From the NCBI RefSeq assembly GCF_900117455.1, contig NZ_FPHO01000003.1, positions 1,454,501 through 1,518,500 on the forward strand: a stretch of 64,000 bases of DNA. Direction: 5' to 3'. Below are positions 1 through 8,030 of the stretch, in pieces. The notes under the pieces are model-generated. The model did not search any database. It saw only the letters and a program-made list of their open reading frames with translations, and was not told where the DNA came from. How positions within the stretch are numbered: position 1 is the first letter of the stretch; each line of letters starts with the position of its first letter. Origin of the DNA: Hyphomicrobium sp. CS1GBMeth3 (GTDB taxonomy: Bacteria > Pseudomonadota > Alphaproteobacteria > Rhizobiales > Hyphomicrobiaceae). The position numbers were made by a program, and so were the translations under genes.

Positions 1-83
1 CGCACCGGGCAGGTCGACGGCTGCAAAATCGCACCGCTCCGGAACAGCGCCATGAGATCCCGAACCGGGTTCGAGATGTCCAT
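1..83 (-). CDS. HxlR-family regulator, N-terminal fragment cut by window edge
   Basis: A reading frame opens at the ATG complementary to 81-83 and runs off the left edge after 27 codons. The last readable residues are STCPV and the two remaining bases begin an Arg codon. This reproduces the CPxR start of HxlR winged-helix regulators, where the Cys is often the redox sensor. A purine-rich stretch (GGGAACC) precedes the start. The gene is divergent from an NmrA-like oxidoreductase, the same layout as ytfH/qorB in E. coli. Only the N-terminus is visible, so the family call rests on this short motif and the context. Confidence 0.5.
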   Translation of the reverse strand, partial: MDISNPVRDLMALFRSGAILQPSTCPV

Positions 84-137
84 TGGGTGGTTCCCTAAAA
101 GTGCCTATCTCCCGAAAAGCTGCCGTCTTTACGTGGC

Positions 138-183
138 GACTGCAGTCTCCATTTTAGAGGTGGTCTCAAAAAGAGACAACCAC
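138..183. promoter_or_regulatory. Divergent intergenic palindromes, candidate HxlR operator
   Basis: The space between the divergent regulator and oxidoreductase holds a perfect 10-bp palindrome GACTGCAGTC at 138-147. It also holds an imperfect inverted repeat, GTGGTCTC at 160-167 against GAGACAACCAC at 173-183, around an A5 spacer. Both lie where a dimeric winged-helix regulator would control both genes. Assigning them to the HxlR protein is inference. Confidence 0.35.
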
Positions 184-198
184 TCATAGGAGAACATC

Positions 199-1128
199 AT
201 GTCGGACCCGAGTGAGAAAGCAGAGACCTTATTGATCACCGGTGCCTCGGGGCACCTCGGCCGCCGCGTTCTGGCGAACCTTCTCGATACCCTCGGGATT
301 GCGCCGTCGCGCCTGATCGCCGTGACACGTGACCCTGCCAAGCTCGCCGACATAGCGGCCCGTGGCGTCGAGGTGCGCCGTGGCGATTTCGATGAGCCCG
401 CCTCGCTCGCCTCTGCATTCTCGGGCGCCGATCGCGTGCTGCTCATCTCCACGGACACTCTTGATCGCCCCGGTGCGCGGATCGCGCAGCACAAGGCCGC
501 GATCGCCGCTGCGAAGGACGCGGGCGTGAAGCATATCGTCTACACCTCGATGCCGCGCCCCGAGGGTTCGCCCATTCCATTCGCGCCGGACCATCTCGGC
601 ACCGAGGAGGCCCTGGCCGCGAGCGGACTGGGATGGACCGTCCTGCGCAATGCCTGGTACTTTGAGAACTTGGCGCTGTCGCTGCCCAACGCCCTCGCAG
701 CCGGCAAGTGGTACACGTCCGCCGGCGACGGCCGTTCGGCCTACCTCGCACGCGAGGATTGCGCCCGCGCCGCCGCCTACGTGCTTGCGGGCCCGTTGGC
801 CACGAATGCGATCATCGACATTACCGGTTCGACCGCCGTGACCAACGCAGAGATTGCTGCGGCTGTGAGGGAGGCGTACGTGCGCCCGCTCGAAGTCGTC
901 GCCGTTTCCGATGAAGAGCTTGTGGGCGGCATCATCGCGGCTGGCCTGCCGGAGCCGATCGCGCGTATTTTTGCGTCCTTCGACACGGCGACGCGCGTCG
1001 GCAACTTTGCGACTGCCACCGACGCCGTGGAGAAACTGACCGGCACGCCGCCCCAGACGCTCGCCGCGTTTTTGGCTGCCAACAAGAACCTGTTTCTGCC
1101 TCAGGAGGCGACACGAGCCACGGCATGA
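199..1128 (+). CDS. NmrA-like / QorB-type NAD(P)-binding oxidoreductase (SDR family)
   Basis: This 309-residue protein has a Rossmann fold opening with TGASGHLGRR near residue 15, the glycine motif of atypical SDR proteins. It then shows the pattern of NmrA/QorB-like proteins: RLIAVTRDPAKL, a GDFDEPASL segment and an LLISTD strand. Relatives reduce quinones or act as redox sensors using NAD(P)H in the cytosol. The start is the ATG at 199, preceded by AGGAG at 188-192. The gene is divergent from a putative HxlR regulator and its stop overlaps the start of a VOC gene (ATGA), so the two are probably co-translated. The substrate is unknown. Confidence 0.8.
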   Translation: MSDPSEKAETLLITGASGHLGRRVLANLLDTLGIAPSRLIAVTRDPAKLADIAARGVEVRRGDFDEPASLASAFSGADRVLLISTDTLDRPGARIAQHKAAIAAAKDAGVKHIVYTSMPRPEGSPIPFAPDHLGTEEALAASGLGWTVLRNAWYFENLALSLPNALAAGKWYTSAGDGRSAYLAREDCARAAAYVLAGPLATNAIIDITGSTAVTNAEIAAAVREAYVRPLEVVAVSDEELVGGIIAAGLPEPIARIFASFDTATRVGNFATATDAVEKLTGTPPQTLAAFLAANKNLFLPQEATRATA

Positions 1129-1613
1129 CCGAGAATTCGACACCCATCGACCCAGTCACGCGCATCGGCCACGTGCATCTCAAGGTGGCCGATATCGAGC
1201 GTGCCCTGACGTTCTATCGCGACGTGCTGGGCTTCGAGGTGACGCAGCGTTACGGCAGCCAGGCGGTGTTTTTGTCGGCTGGCGGCTACCACCACTATAT
1301 CGGGCTCAACACTTGGAAAAGCAGGGGCGGCAAGCCTCCGCCGCCCGGCACGACCGGCCTCTACCACGTCGCCATCCTCTATCCGACGCGCGCGGCATTG
1401 GCGGACGCTTTGCGCCGTGTGCTCGGCGCCGGCATTCCGCTCGAGGGCGCGAGCGACCACGGCGTCAGCGAGGCGATCTATCTGCGTGACCCCGACGGCA
1501 ACGGGGTCGAGCTCTACCGCGACCGAGCCCCCGACGACTGGCCGCGCACCGCCGACGGCGGGCTCGCCATGACGACGAAGCCGCTCGACCTCGCGGCCCT
1601 CGCCCGATCCTGA
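1125..1613 (+). CDS. VOC-family (glyoxalase/extradiol dioxygenase fold) protein
   Basis: This 162-residue protein begins its fold with IGHVHLKVADIERALTFYRD and ends it with YLRDPDGNGVELYRDR, the paired beta-alpha-beta signatures of VOC metalloenzymes. Candidate metal ligands are the His of GHVHL, the His of LYHVAI and the Glu of GVELY. It resembles the first half of the two-domain CatE-type extradiol dioxygenases but stops after one module. The start overlaps the upstream oxidoreductase stop by four bases, so the pair may jointly handle a quinone, aldehyde or catechol stress. The substrate cannot be read from the sequence. Confidence 0.8.
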   Translation: MTENSTPIDPVTRIGHVHLKVADIERALTFYRDVLGFEVTQRYGSQAVFLSAGGYHHYIGLNTWKSRGGKPPPPGTTGLYHVAILYPTRAALADALRRVLGAGIPLEGASDHGVSEAIYLRDPDGNGVELYRDRAPDDWPRTADGGLAMTTKPLDLAALARS

Positions 1614-1708
1614 GCCCTTCTCCCGCCTTGCAGGACGCACGACCAAGCGGAGCATTGTTTCGCCATGGCGCCGCGCCACGCGTTCTGCGGGCAAGAAGGA
1701 GCGCGCTC

Positions 1709-1752
1709 CAAAAATGAAACATGCGCCGCGCCGGTCTCCCGGTGGGCGCATG
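1709..1752 (-). terminator. Rho-independent terminator of rpmB
   Basis: On the minus strand CATGCGCC (1752-1745) pairs with GGCGCATG (1727-1720). An inner CCGG/CCGG helix lies within, and the hairpin is followed by TTTCATTTTT. It sits 25 bases after the rpmB stop. Confidence 0.6.
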
Positions 1753-1776
1753 CAACGCTGGAAGGAACTATTTTGT

Positions 1777-2070
1777 TTAGGCGGCCTTCTCGGCCTTGGC
1801 CTTCGCGATCTCGCGCTTGAGCTTCTGGCACTCGGGCGAAAGATCCTCGGTGCTGGCCTTGGCCAGGAAGGCGTCGAGGCCACCGCGATGCTCCACCGAC
1901 TTCAGTGCGTGGGCGGTGATGCGCAGCTTGACCTGACGGTCGAGCGTCTCGCTGATCAGCGTCACGTTCACGAGGTTGGGGCGGAACTTGCGCTTCGTCT
2001 TGTTCTCGGCATGGCTTCTGAGCTGGCCCGAAAGCGGCAGCTTGCCCGTCAACTCACAGCGCCTGGTCAT
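1777..2070 (-). CDS. rpmB: 50S ribosomal protein L28
   Basis: This 97-residue basic protein starts [10 protein letters not shown] and contains [10 protein letters not shown] and the [16 protein letters not shown] segment, all typical of alphaproteobacterial L28. It is a large-subunit ribosomal protein. The gene stands alone, not with rpmG. It has a recognisable sigma70-type promoter about 120 bases upstream and a terminator just downstream, so it appears monocistronic. Only one Cys is present, so it lacks the zinc-binding cysteine set of the C+ form. Confidence 0.97.
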   Translation of the reverse strand: MTRRCELTGKLPLSGQLRSHAENKTKRKFRPNLVNVTLISETLDRQVKLRITAHALKSVEHRGGLDAFLAKASTEDLSPECQKLKREIAKAKAEKAA

Positions 2071-2155
2071 TGTAAATCCTTGCTCGGTCGAGCCCCACGA
2101 CCGACCGCCCGCCTGTCCGACGGACCCGAAATCACGGGGAAATCAATGAGAATGG

Positions 2156-2177
2156 CCCGCAGATCGGAATCTGCGGG
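2156..2177 (-). other. Hairpin in the rpmB 5' leader
   Basis: CCCGCAGAT (2156-2164) and ATCTGCGGG (2169-2177) form a perfect 9-bp stem with a CGGA tetraloop (UCCG on the transcript). It begins about 7 bases after the predicted transcription start and ends about 85 bases before the rpmB start codon. No T-run follows. It may stabilise the mRNA or be part of a leader control element. Confidence 0.5.
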
Positions 2178-2190
2178 GCCGTTGGCGGCT

Positions 2191-2220
2191 TCTATACGCG
2201 AGGCCCCGCATTTGCGTCAA
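2191..2220 (-). promoter_or_regulatory. sigma70-like promoter of rpmB
   Basis: The minus strand reads TTGACG (2220-2215), an 18-base spacer, then TATAGA (2196-2191). The match to -35/-10 consensus is strong. Transcription would start near 2184 and give a leader of about 115 bases. Confidence 0.65.
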
Positions 2221-2453
2221 GTCAAGGCTCACGGGATGCGCGAGAGGAATTGTAGCAACAGGTACCAGGAAAAGGCGCCGAAACTGGCCAGCGCCCTTGT
2301 GGATTGGGTGGGCAAAACCCCGTGCCAGCGCGGCGCACCTTGGAGCGAATTGTTAAACGTTGGGCGGCAGAATGCACGATCGTTGAAGCATCGACAGTCA
2401 ACCAAGCTTGAGCCCTCCCCGCTAAAGGTTGTGTCGGTAGGGGGGAAGGGTGG
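2221..2453. other. Noncoding stretch upstream of the DUF3108 gene
   Basis: With the rpmB leader and promoter this completes a gap of about 380 bases between divergent genes. CCCTCCCC near 2413-2420 and GGGGGGAAGGG ending at 2450 could pair over a roughly 20-base loop, and the second arm doubles as the ribosome binding site of the next gene. No gene is supported here. Confidence 0.35.
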
Positions 2454-3326
2454 GTGAAAGTAATGATGTACCAAGTTTCGTCTCGTCGCGTTTTTGCGTG
2501 TGTCGCTGGTCTCGCCGTTACGGCTCTCGGCGCTTTTCTATTCACCCCGTCACCGCTGGCCACCGCAGCGCCCACGCCTCCGGGCATCTCGCCGGTGCGA
2601 GTCGACGCCAGCTACCGGATCACCCTGAACGGCTTTAACCTGGGTAATTTCCAGTTCAAGTCCGACGTCGGACGCAACCGCTACACGCTCGATACCGATG
2701 TCGAGATCTCGGCCCTGCTCGGCGTCTTCAAATGGAAGGGCGTGACCCGCACGTCCGGCTCGCTCAGGGCCTCATCGCCAAAGCCCGCCGACTTCCGCTT
2801 CGATTACGAGAGCACGGTGCGCAATGGCTCTGTCGCCATGGGCTTCGCCGAGGACCGCATAGAGCGCCTCACCGTGCTGCCCACCACCGCCGAGCCGGCA
2901 GACTGGGTCCCGCTCTCCGCGTCCCATCTCAAGGGGGTCGTGGATCCCCTGAGCGCCATCCTCGCCATCACCCATGGCGACGCCTCGACCCCCTGCGGTC
3001 GCAAGCTCGCGATCTTCGACGGCAAGCAGCGCTTCGACATCGCGCTCCGCTTCGCCCGTAAGGAGCCGGTTGCCGGCATTCCGGATGAAACCGCCATCGT
3101 CTGTCGCGTCAAATACACCCCCATCGCCGGCTATCGCGCCAACGCGGAGACACAGCAGCTCGCCGAGACGAACGACATCGAGATCGTGTTCCGCATGGTG
3201 CCGGCCGCCAAGCTGATGCTGCCGCAGTCGGTCACGCTCCCGACACCGGCCGGCTCAGCCCGCATCGATCTCGAGAAGGTCAACGTCGAAATCTCCGACC
3301 GCGGGCAGCTCGCGTCCGTCGACTGA
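2454..3326 (+). CDS. DUF3108 domain-containing exported protein
   Basis: This 290-residue protein has a GTG start at 2454 (ATG alternatives at 2463 and 2466) after a GGGGGGAAGGG ribosome binding site. The N-terminus is a signal peptide: basic SSRR, then a hydrophobic stretch, then a likely cleavage after LATAA. The mature part begins with YRITLNGFNLGNFQFKSDV, and the beta-rich pattern fits DUF3108. That family is envelope-associated and of unknown function. A strong terminator follows, so the gene is probably transcribed alone. Confidence 0.75.
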   Translation: MKVMMYQVSSRRVFACVAGLAVTALGAFLFTPSPLATAAPTPPGISPVRVDASYRITLNGFNLGNFQFKSDVGRNRYTLDTDVEISALLGVFKWKGVTRTSGSLRASSPKPADFRFDYESTVRNGSVAMGFAEDRIERLTVLPTTAEPADWVPLSASHLKGVVDPLSAILAITHGDASTPCGRKLAIFDGKQRFDIALRFARKEPVAGIPDETAIVCRVKYTPIAGYRANAETQQLAETNDIEIVFRMVPAAKLMLPQSVTLPTPAGSARIDLEKVNVEISDRGQLASVD

Positions 3327-3356
3327 CGTCAAACCCTGCTTTGAACGTTTCCAGGA

Positions 3357-3392
3357 AGGGCACCGCGAACCGCACGCGGTGCCTTCTTCGTT
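3357..3392 (+). terminator. Rho-independent terminator after the DUF3108 gene
   Basis: GGCACCGCG (3359-3367) pairs perfectly with CGCGGTGCC (3375-3383) over a 7-base loop, followed by TTCTTCGTT. Confidence 0.6.
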
Positions 3393-3539
3393 GAGGCGCC
3401 GGAGCGTGAAGCCCCGTGCGGCTTTTTACCCAGACCGGGCTTCACGATCGTGCAGATCTTCCCGTGCTGCAACGAAACGCTTGATCTCCAAGCACGCCAA
3501 TGCAATGCCAGGGGCTCTTCCTGCATGGAGACCTCGCGT

Positions 3540-6500
3540 ATGGCCAGCGATCTGGAAACGCGCATCCGCAACGTGACCGCGGTTCTCGGCCCCACCAACA
3601 CCGGCAAGACGCATCTCGCGATCGAGCGCATGCTCGGCCACGAGAGCGGCATGATCGGTTTGCCGCTGCGCCTTCTCGCCCGTGAGGTCTACGACAAGAT
3701 CGCGGCCCGCATCGGCGTCGATAAGGTGGCTTTGATCACCGGCGAGGAGAAGATCAAGCCGGAGCGCGCCCGCTACTGGGTCGCAACCGTCGAGGCCATG
3801 CCGCGCGACGTGGACGTCGACTTCCTGGCCATCGACGAGATTCAGCTCGCCGCCGACCCCGAGCGTGGCCACGTCTTCACCGACCGCCTGCTGCACGCGC
3901 GTGGCCGCGCCGAGACGCTGCTGCTCGGCGCCCAGACCATGCGCGAGGCGATCCAGGATCTGATCCCCGGCGCCAACTTCATCTCGCGCCCGCGCCTCTC
4001 GCACCTGACCTACGCGGGCGAGAAGAAGATCACGCGCCTGCCCGGCCGCTCGGCTGTCGTGGCGTTTTCCGCCAACGAGGTCTACGCCATCGCCGAGCTG
4101 ATCCGCCGCCAGCGCGGTGGGACCGCCGTGGTGCTGGGAGCGCTCTCGCCGCGCACGCGCAACGCCCAGGTCGCACTCTATCAGTCGGGCGATGTCGACT
4201 TCCTCGTCGCCACCGACGCCATTGGCATGGGCTTGAACCTCGACGTCGATCACGTCGCGTTCTCGGCCGTGCGCAAGTTCGACGGCCAGAACTTCCGCAA
4301 CCTGACGCCGAACGAGATCGGCCAGATCGCGGGCCGCGCCGGTCGCCACATGAACGACGGCACATTCGGTGTCACCGGCAACTGCGAGCCCTTCGACTCG
4401 GATCTCGTCGAGCGCCTCGAGACACACACCTTTGACAACGTGCGCGTGCTGCAGTGGCGCAACCGCCGCCTCGACTTCGGATCGCTGGATCGCCTGCGCG
4501 ACAGCCTGCGTGAGATGCCGAATGAGCATCGCCTGACCCGCGCTCGCATGGCAGACGACGTCCTGGCGCTCGAAACGCTTGCCAACGACCGCGAGATCGC
4601 GCGCCTCGCGAGCACGCCGGCCGCCGTCGGCCGGCTGTGGGAAGTCTGCCAGATCCCGGATTACCGCAAGATCTCCTCGCAGAACCACGCCGAGCTGGTC
4701 GGTACGCTCTATAGCTACCTGATGAGCCCCGAGGGCCGCGTGCCGGAGGATTGGTTTGCCAAACAGGTCGCCTTCGCCGATCGGACCGATGGCGATATCG
4801 ACACGCTCGCAAACCGCATTGCGCACATCCGCACCTGGACCTTCGTGTCGAACCGCGCCGACTGGCTGAAGGATCCAGTCCATTGGCAGGGCCGCACGCG
4901 CGTCATCGAGGACAGCCTCTCGGATGCGCTCCACGAGCAGCTGACGCAGCGCTTCGTCGACCGGCGCACGAGCGCGCTCATGAAGGGCCTGCGCGACAAG
5001 GAAGAGCTCTCGGCAGAGATCGCAGACGATGGCTCGATCCACGTCGAGAACCATTTTGTCGGCCGCCTGCGTGGCTTCCGCTTTACCCCCGAGACACAGG
5101 CCGAGGGTATCCACGGCAAGGCGGCCCGCAGCGCCGCCGCACAGGTGCTTTCGCGCGAGCTCGGCATGCGCGCGCGCCGCGTCGCGGCCGCCAAGTCGGA
5201 TGCGTTCAAGCTGTCGCGCACCGCCCGCGTCCTCTGGCGCGACGAGGAGATCGCGGCGCTCGAAGCAGCCGATGATCCGTTGAAGCCACAGGCCGTGCTG
5301 CTCGCCGACGAGCACCTCTCCGGCCCCGACCGCGAGAAGGTGCAGGCGCGCATTGATGCATGGCGCGACGAGATCGTCGCCGAGCGCCTGAAGCCGCTGG
5401 TTGATATCGCCAAGGCCGAGGACGTCACGGGTCTCGCGCGCGGCATCGCGTTCCGGCTGACCGAAAGCTTCGGCATGCTGAAGCGCGAGCTGATCGCCGA
5501 GGACATGAAGCACCTTGATCAGGAAGCCCGCGCGCAATTACGCAAGTACGGCGTCCGCTTCGGTGCCTTCAACATCTATTTCCCCGCGCTTCTGAAGCCG
5601 GCGCCCGCCGAGCTTTCGGCAACGCTCTGGACGTTGAAGAACGGCCCGGCGCACGGCCTCACGCCTGAGGCGCCCGCGGAGCTGCCGCGGGCTGGACTCA
5701 CTTCTGCGCCCGTCCACGAGAAAACGCCCGAGCCGCTCTACCGCGCCTATGGCTTCCACGTCTGCGGACCGCGTGCGGTGCGCCTCGACATCCTGGAGCG
5801 CCTCGCCGACCTGATCCGCCCGCTGCTCGCCTGGCGCGCAAACCCCGACAACGCCACGCCCCCGCCTAAGGGCTCAACGGGCGACGGCGGCTTCATCGTC
5901 ACGCCCGAGATGATGTCGATCCTCGGCTGCTCCCCTGACGAGCTGTCGAACGTGCTGAAGGCGCTCGGCTTTCGTCTCGACCGCAAGACCGTGCCGAAGC
6001 CGGCCGAGGCGGCGAAGGAAACGGCTATCGCCGCGGACGCGGCTCCCGCGCCCGATGCTCCGGCAGCCACCGGAGACGAGACAGCGGCGGCTGATGTACC
6101 TCAGGCACCTAGCGGTGTTGCTCCCACCGCTCAGGATGGGGAACCCGCAAGTGCGCCCGCGGAGGCCGCCGTACCCGCCGAAGCCGGTGCCTCCGATACA
6201 ACGCCGCCCGTCGAAGAGACGGTCGTCATCGACATCTGGCGGCCGCGTCGCCACCGCAGTGAGGATCGCCCACGCCACGACCGTGAGCGCCGCGAGGGCG
6301 GAGGGCGCCACCAGCATGGCCGTCGGCGCGACGGCGCCTCGCCTGAGGGCACGCCTGCCGCACCCGCCGCCGCTACGTCGCCAGATACGCTGGCAACTAC
6401 CGAGCAGGCCGCCACGGCAGCCCGGCCGGAAGACGCTCGGCGCGAAGCTCACCGCGACCGCAGGCCGGAGCGTGGCCAGCATCGTGATCAGGATCGCAAC

Positions 6501-6695
6501 CGGTCGCGGCCGCCCCGTCAGCGCGACGACCGCCGGGACGATCGCCGCCGCCGCGAGGATCGCCAGACGCCCGCCATCCGCTCCGCGGGTCCTCCGCCCA
6601 AGAAGGGCGGCATTGACCCGGATTCGCCGTTTGCATCCCTCGGCGCGTTGCGTGACGTGTTGGCCAAGCAGGCCAAGGAAAAAAATCCCACATGA
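3540..6695 (+). CDS. SUV3-like ATP-dependent RNA helicase with charged C-terminal tail
   Basis: This protein of about 1051 residues is related to the mitochondrial RNA helicase SUV3. Walker A is GPTNTGKTH near residue 16, motif II is the unusual DEIQ near 100, and the helicase-C core carries ATDAIGMGLNLDV and the motif VI QIAGRAGRH. A long helical middle follows. From about residue 825 the chain is low-complexity: first Ala/Pro-rich, then dense in Arg, Asp and His, ending in a short conserved-looking SPFASLGALRDVL segment. ATG 3540 is preferred because GGAG lies nine bases upstream. ATG 3525 or GTG 3450 would add residues. The likely role is RNA unwinding in decay or processing. Confidence 0.85.
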   Translation: MASDLETRIRNVTAVLGPTNTGKTHLAIERMLGHESGMIGLPLRLLAREVYDKIAARIGVDKVALITGEEKIKPERARYWVATVEAMPRDVDVDFLAIDEIQLAADPERGHVFTDRLLHARGRAETLLLGAQTMREAIQDLIPGANFISRPRLSHLTYAGEKKITRLPGRSAVVAFSANEVYAIAELIRRQRGGTAVVLGALSPRTRNAQVALYQSGDVDFLVATDAIGMGLNLDVDHVAFSAVRKFDGQNFRNLTPNEIGQIAGRAGRHMNDGTFGVTGNCEPFDSDLVERLETHTFDNVRVLQWRNRRLDFGSLDRLRDSLREMPNEHRLTRARMADDVLALETLANDREIARLASTPAAVGRLWEVCQIPDYRKISSQNHAELVGTLYSYLMSPEGRVPEDWFAKQVAFADRTDGDIDTLANRIAHIRTWTFVSNRADWLKDPVHWQGRTRVIEDSLSDALHEQLTQRFVDRRTSALMKGLRDKEELSAEIADDGSIHVENHFVGRLRGFRFTPETQAEGIHGKAARSAAAQVLSRELGMRARRVAAAKSDAFKLSRTARVLWRDEEIAALEAADDPLKPQAVLLADEHLSGPDREKVQARIDAWRDEIVAERLKPLVDIAKAEDVTGLARGIAFRLTESFGMLKRELIAEDMKHLDQEARAQLRKYGVRFGAFNIYFPALLKPAPAELSATLWTLKNGPAHGLTPEAPAELPRAGLTSAPVHEKTPEPLYRAYGFHVCGPRAVRLDILERLADLIRPLLAWRANPDNATPPPKGSTGDGGFIVTPEMMSILGCSPDELSNVLKALGFRLDRKTVPKPAEAAKETAIAADAAPAPDAPAATGDETAAADVPQAPSGVAPTAQDGEPASAPAEAAVPAEAGASDTTPPVEETVVIDIWRPRRHRSEDRPRHDRERREGGGRHQHGRRRDGASPEGTPAAPAAATSPDTLATTEQAATAARPEDARREAHRDRRPERGQHRDQDRNRSRPPRQRDDRRDDRRRREDRQTPAIRSAGPPPKKGGIDPDSPFASLGALRDVLAKQAKEKNPT

Positions 6696-7105
6696 CGAAG
6701 CCCGGGCAGCCCGCTCCCGGCAAGGAGACGTCCCAGCGTCTCGACAAATGGCTCTGGTTTGCGCGACTCGCCAAGTCGCGCACCCTGGCCGCGACGGCGG
6801 TCGTGGAGGGCAAGATCAAGGTCAACCGCGTGAAGGCGGAAAAGGCGAGCCAGACGGTCAAGGTCGGCGACGTCATCACCTCCCGACTGCGGCGCACGGT
6901 CCGTGTGTTGAAGATCGCCGGGCTCGGCGAGCGGCGAGGGCCGGCGGCGGAGGCCCAGTTGCTTTATGAGGATCTGACGCCACCTGCCGAACGTAATGAG
7001 CAACGGGAGGATGCTGGCAGCTGGGGAGAACGTACCGCTGGCTCAGGCCGTCCGACCAAGCGTGATCGGCGCCAGATCGAGGAATTGAAACGCAGCGGCA
7101 GCTGA
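6692..7105 (+). CDS. hslR: S4-domain RNA-binding protein, Hsp15-like
   Basis: This 137-residue protein has an S4 domain from about residue 10 ([19 protein letters not shown] through [19 protein letters not shown]). It is the Hsp15 type that binds free 50S subunits carrying stalled nascent chains. The C-terminal 40 residues are charged and look disordered. The start overlaps the helicase stop (ATGA), so the two RNA-binding proteins are translationally coupled, suggesting a joint role in RNA or ribosome quality control. Confidence 0.88.
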   Translation: MTKPGQPAPGKETSQRLDKWLWFARLAKSRTLAATAVVEGKIKVNRVKAEKASQTVKVGDVITSRLRRTVRVLKIAGLGERRGPAAEAQLLYEDLTPPAERNEQREDAGSWGERTAGSGRPTKRDRRQIEELKRSGS

Positions 7106-7206
7106 GACGCGCCTTTGGTCGGAAAGGCTGTGGCGTCGCGGGGCTTGCTATAGCGCGCTCCTTTTGGCACACCCCCGGACCACACCCTGAGATCCTGGAC
7201 AGGACC

Positions 7207-7545
7207 ATGACCTACGTCGTCGACGATAAGTGCATCAAATGCAAGTTCACGGATTGTGTGGAGGTGTGCCCGGTCGATTGTTTCTACGAGGGCGAGAATA
7301 TGCTCGTCATCCACCCTGACGAATGCATCGATTGCGGGGTGTGCGAGCCGGAATGCCCGGTCGAGGCCATCAAGCCCGATACAGAGCCCGGCGTCGAGCG
7401 CTGGCTCGAGGTCAATCGGGAATACGCAGATAAGTGGCCCAATATTACTTCTAAGAAACCGCCGTTGCCCGAGGCGGAGCAATACAGGGATGAAAAAGAC
7501 AAGTTCGATAAATATTTTTCTTCCAAGCCCGGCGAGGGCGACTGA
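7207..7545 (+). CDS. fdxA: 7Fe-8S ferredoxin FdxA
   Basis: This 112-residue acidic electron carrier begins [17 protein letters not shown] and has two cluster motifs. The first is [14 protein letters not shown] and the second [12 protein letters not shown], matching [3Fe-4S]/[4Fe-4S] ferredoxins of the Azotobacter FdI type. The C-terminal third ([13 protein letters not shown] and on) is typical of alphaproteobacterial FdxA. It stands about 100 bases after hslR and 485 bases before carD, an order common in this group. Confidence 0.95.
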   Translation: MTYVVDDKCIKCKFTDCVEVCPVDCFYEGENMLVIHPDECIDCGVCEPECPVEAIKPDTEPGVERWLEVNREYADKWPNITSKKPPLPEAEQYRDEKDKFDKYFSSKPGEGD

Positions 7546-8030
7546 TAATCGACTGTCTTTTGGACGGGTATTGGAAAGTTATGTGCAACGCATCAAAATG
7601 AAGACTTAAGCAAGTTCTTTAAGCGCTGGATCACCTATATTCCGGGTACCGCTTCAATTTTCATGAAATTTGTGTTACAGATAATCCTCGGGCGCACAAG
7701 AACCGAGCAGGAACATACGACGGATAAACACGGTACACCCGGCCGCGGACAACAGTAAGTTCGGGACGGGGTATTGCGGTGCGCTGTCGAAAAGCCTGTA
7801 CGGACTGTGACTTATCGTCCGTGAATAGGTTACAGGGTGGCGATTTCCGCTCCGCGACCCGACATGCTGGGGAGGTCCTGGAACGGCGGCAAGGTGACGT
7901 GCCGACGGGCCCAGGATTTATCTGTGACGGCATGGCTGGCGAGACAATAGGTCCGTTGCCAGCGTGAGCGCGCGAGAGACGGCCGGTCCAGCGGGACCGG
8001 ACGAGATGTGATACAGAGAGTGAGAAGTCT
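7546..8030. other. 485-base noncoding gap between fdxA and carD
   Basis: No frame here shows coding character. The first 150 bases are AT-richer than the surroundings (TGAAGACTTAAGCAAG region) and may hold the carD promoter, but no convincing -35/-10 pair was found. GCTGGATCACCT at 7625-7636 matches the 3' end of 16S rRNA, probably by chance. The carD ribosome binding site is a weak GAGAGTGAGAAG just before 8031. Confidence 0.3.

Noticed and set aside
1714..2457. A 247-codon plus-strand frame across rpmB and its leader
   Set aside because: It is antisense to rpmB, its promoter and its terminator, and has no family features.
3426..5537. A 703-codon open frame on the minus strand inside the helicase gene
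   Set aside because: It mirrors the codon pattern of the helicase gene, has no family motifs, and is a GC-rich antisense frame.
7625..7636. GCTGGATCACCT, identical to the 3' end of 16S rRNA including part of the anti-Shine-Dalgarno
   Set aside because: Only 12 bases match and the flanks do not resemble rRNA, so it is most likely chance.
7661..7933. A 90-codon minus-strand frame in the fdxA-carD gap
   Set aside because: Composition is unlike neighbouring proteins, there is no ribosome binding site, and no motif is seen.
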